In this document: in pieces, positions 62,233 through 64,000 of the stretch
Layout: every line of letters starts with the position of its first letter
Numbering within the stretch: the first letter of the stretch is position 1
Source of the DNA: CAYNRE01 sp964399535
Lineage (GTDB): Bacteria; Planctomycetota; Planctomycetia; Pirellulales; CAYNRE01
Assembly: GCA_964399535.1 (NCBI GenBank)
Contig: CAYNRE010000070.1
Coordinates: 186,001-250,000 of the forward strand
Length of the DNA: 64,000 nucleotides
Reading direction: 5' to 3'
Position numbers and translations under genes: made by a program
Notes under the pieces: model-generated
What the model was told of the DNA's origin: nothing
What the model saw: the letters and a program-made list of their open reading frames with translations, nothing else
Databases searched by the model: none

Positions 62233-63108
62233 CTAGCCTGCCACGGGAAAATTCAGCACCGGGCCCAGCCCCGTCCCCCGCGGGCCTAACAGCGCCCGCA
62301 AACGCCCCGACGCGTCGACCGCCGCCACCTGGCTGGCCTCCACGGGCAGCGTACGATCAATCGCCAGTCCGTGTGCCACCCGGGCAAGTTCGGTCTCGTC
62401 GAGCACCAGCCGGGGGAGCCGCTCGACGGCCCATAGCGGATCGGCCAGCGCGTGCCTCAGGCTTTCGGCGGTGAGCTCACCGGGGTCGACGCACCGCTCG
62501 AGCCCGAACGGCCCGATCGAGGTTCGCACCAGCGCGGTCATCACCGCCGCCGTGCCCAGCGACTCGGCCAGGTCGCGCCCCAGGGCTCGGACGTAGGTGC
62601 CCGAACTGCACTCCAGTTCGAGCACGAGCCGCGGGTACTCGTAAGCCACAACCGACAGGGCGTGGATCGTTACCGCTTTGGCGGCCAGCTCCACGGGTCG
62701 GCCAGCCCGGGCCAGGCGATAGGCGGGGCGCCCCCCCACCTTCACCGCCGAGTAGCTGGAAGGCCGCTGCCAGATGGTTCCCCGCAGCCGCTGGGCCGCT
62801 TGGGCTAGCTCGTGGGACGTTGGAATCGGCGCGTCGGGCAGCTCGGTTACCTCCGCCTCGGTGTCTTCGCTCGGGCTTGCGCACCCCAGGCGAAACTCGG
62901 CCGTGTAGCTCTTGGGAAGTTCGTGTAAATAACTCACCAAACGCGTGGCCGGCCCCAGGGGCACCAGCAACACACCCCGGGCCAGGGGATCGAGCGTGCC
63001 GGCGTGGCCGACCTTGTCGGGTCGCACCAGGCGTTTCACGCGATCGACCGCCCATCGCGAGGTAACCCCCGGGGGCTTGTTCAAGGGCACGATGCCAAAC
63101 CAGCTCAC
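62233..63108 (-). CDS. truB: tRNA pseudouridine(55) synthase
   Basis: A 291-residue TruB, making pseudouridine 55 in tRNAs. The N-terminal family opening is GIVPLNKPPGVTS. The catalytic motif is GHAGTLDPLARGVLLV, with Asp in GTLDP. Other landmarks are YTAEFRLG, QRPSSYSAVKVGGRPAYRLAR and CSSGTYVRALGRDLAESLG. The GTG at 63108 is preferred because it places the start just before the conserved opening and follows AAGGA; an ATG at 63168 would add 20 poorly conserved residues. The PUA domain follows in the C-terminal third. Confidence 0.93.
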   Translation of the reverse strand: MSWFGIVPLNKPPGVTSRWAVDRVKRLVRPDKVGHAGTLDPLARGVLLVPLGPATRLVSYLHELPKSYTAEFRLGCASPSEDTEAEVTELPDAPIPTSHELAQAAQRLRGTIWQRPSSYSAVKVGGRPAYRLARAGRPVELAAKAVTIHALSVVAYEYPRLVLELECSSGTYVRALGRDLAESLGTAAVMTALVRTSIGPFGLERCVDPGELTAESLRHALADPLWAVERLPRLVLDETELARVAHGLAIDRTLPVEASQVAAVDASGRLRALLGPRGTGLGPVLNFPVAG

Positions 63109-63225
63109 GTAGGCCAGGTCCTTGGGGGGGGAGAGGGGGCGGCTCGCAGGCCAAGGCCCCTCCACCAATGCTTGGGGGGGGCGCGGTTGTCGTTGGCGAT
63201 CATCTTCGGCGACAATGCGGGGGAA

Positions 63226-64000
63226 ATGAAGCCCAACCGCCCAGGAACTTGCCCGCCCGGCGCACCCGAGGAAGCGGAAGTTTGCGAGGCGCTTCGCCAG
63301 GCGCTTGCCGATGTGCCGCGCTGGATCGAGGCCCGCGGCGCGCTTCGCGAGCGACGGGTCTGGCTGGTCGGGGGCCCGACGAACACGGGCGCACAGCCGC
63401 CGCCGGATTGGCGACGGGTTATCGACGGTAGCGACCCGGGCTGGGCCCTGATCGAGCTAGATCAGCCGCTGGCAATTCTACTGGGACGCCCGTCGGCGGC
63501 GGCGGTGTCGGCCATTGAGTCGCTTTCCGAGCAGTACGAATTGCTCGCACCGCCCGATTACGCACACCTGTGGTCGCCGCTGCTGCCGCGCTGGCAAGCC
63601 GAGCCGGCCCGATTGCACACGCTGCGGCCCCATGCCGAGCAGCTTTGGCCCGCACCTAGCGGCGAACTGCGCCCGCTGACGGCCAGCGACCTAAAGCAGG
63701 CCACGGGGCTGAGCGATGACGTGGCCGCCGAGCTGCCCGAGGTGCTCCAGCGGCAATTGCCTAATCTGGCCCGAATGGAAGCGGGCCGGCTAAGCTGCGT
63801 GGCCTACTGCGTGGCTTGCACGGAGCGGTGGTGGGACATTTCCGTCGATACGCCCGAGCGATTCCGAGGGCAGGGCTACGCCGGAGAAACCGTATCGGAG
63901 CTGATTCGGCGCCAGTGGGCCACGGGCCGGCGGCCGGTATGGGGGGCTTTGGTTTCCAACCGGGCCTCGCTCCGTGTCGCCGAAAAGCTGGGGTTCACCA
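63226..64000 (+). CDS. GNAT-type N-acetyltransferase (cut by window end)
   Basis: At least 258 residues, with the 3' end outside the window. The N-terminal two thirds have no recognisable domain. From about residue 200 on, the sequence fits a GNAT acetyltransferase: DISVDTPERFRGQGYAGETVSELIRRQ holds the acetyl-CoA-binding motif A (RGQGYA), and ALVSNRASLRVAEKLGF matches motif B (N-x-x-S-x-x-x-A-x-x-x-G-F). The ATG is preceded by GGGGG. It is divergent from truB, with a gap of only 117 bases. The substrate is unknown. Confidence 0.75.
   Translation, partial: MKPNRPGTCPPGAPEEAEVCEALRQALADVPRWIEARGALRERRVWLVGGPTNTGAQPPPDWRRVIDGSDPGWALIELDQPLAILLGRPSAAAVSAIESLSEQYELLAPPDYAHLWSPLLPRWQAEPARLHTLRPHAEQLWPAPSGELRPLTASDLKQATGLSDDVAAELPEVLQRQLPNLARMEAGRLSCVAYCVACTERWWDISVDTPERFRGQGYAGETVSELIRRQWATGRRPVWGALVSNRASLRVAEKLGFT

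Overview
The window looks like one GC-rich stretch of a Planctomycetota chromosome, probably Pirellulales-like. The evidence is the combination of secreted sulfatase, PhoD and DUF1501 proteins, a DUF1559-type protein, long acidic or Pro/Gly-rich low-complexity proteins, and compact GC-rich coding with weak ribosome binding sites. I found no rRNA, tRNA or CRISPR array and no intact insertion sequence. All family assignments come from reading motifs in the translations; no database search was run.

Layout. 23-7319 (minus strand): an NAD-kinase-like protein, an SPFH protein, a small coiled-coil membrane protein, and a secreted hydrolase group (esterase, sulfatase, PhoD phosphatase). 7542-8555 (plus): a secreted protein joining a CX5R phosphatase domain to a CxxCH cytochrome-like tail. 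8653-30601: a complete structural type VI secretion (T6SS) locus. The membrane-complex and baseplate genes tssM-like, tssL and tssK run leftward. A secreted beta-rich protein and a small lipoprotein sit in the middle. The sheath, tube, baseplate and ATPase genes run rightward: a TssB-TssC-TssA fusion, tssB, tssC, hcp, a second Hcp-like gene, tagJ, tssE, tssF, tssG and tssH (clpV). 30611-41190: menC, clpX (minus), a small membrane protein (minus), KDPG aldolase, a DUF1559-like protein, an Ig-like repeat protein, holA, purE and purK. 41318-47739: two secreted proteins, glycogen phosphorylase and phosphofructokinase. 48204-54101: two B12-binding-type radical SAM proteins, a DUF1501 protein, and a membrane protein plus winged-helix regulator pair with matching palindromic operator candidates. 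54188-64000: a TPR-containing glycosyltransferase-like membrane protein, class II photolyase, FtsK with a repetitive acidic tail, TruB and a truncated GNAT protein.

The most interesting system is the T6SS. Its first rightward gene encodes one 1144-residue polypeptide that reads as a TssB-like domain, a TssC-like domain lacking the usual TssC C-terminus, about 250 residues of Asp/Glu/Ser linker, and a TssA (ImpA) domain. Normal tssB and tssC follow downstream. The fusion may therefore be a specialised sheath subunit tethered to TssA, for example a nucleator, cap or terminator of the sheath. The locus also has a second Hcp-like protein with a charged insertion and a short TssM-like protein without a recognisable Walker A motif. 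It has no recognisable vgrG, PAAR or tssJ in the window. Perfect hairpins sit between tssB/tssC and hcp/hcp2, and sigma70-like promoters can be proposed before tssB and hcp.

The second notable system is regulatory. A winged-helix regulator gene is flanked by two near-identical 15-bp palindromes, one in front of its own operon and one just upstream of a radical SAM gene.
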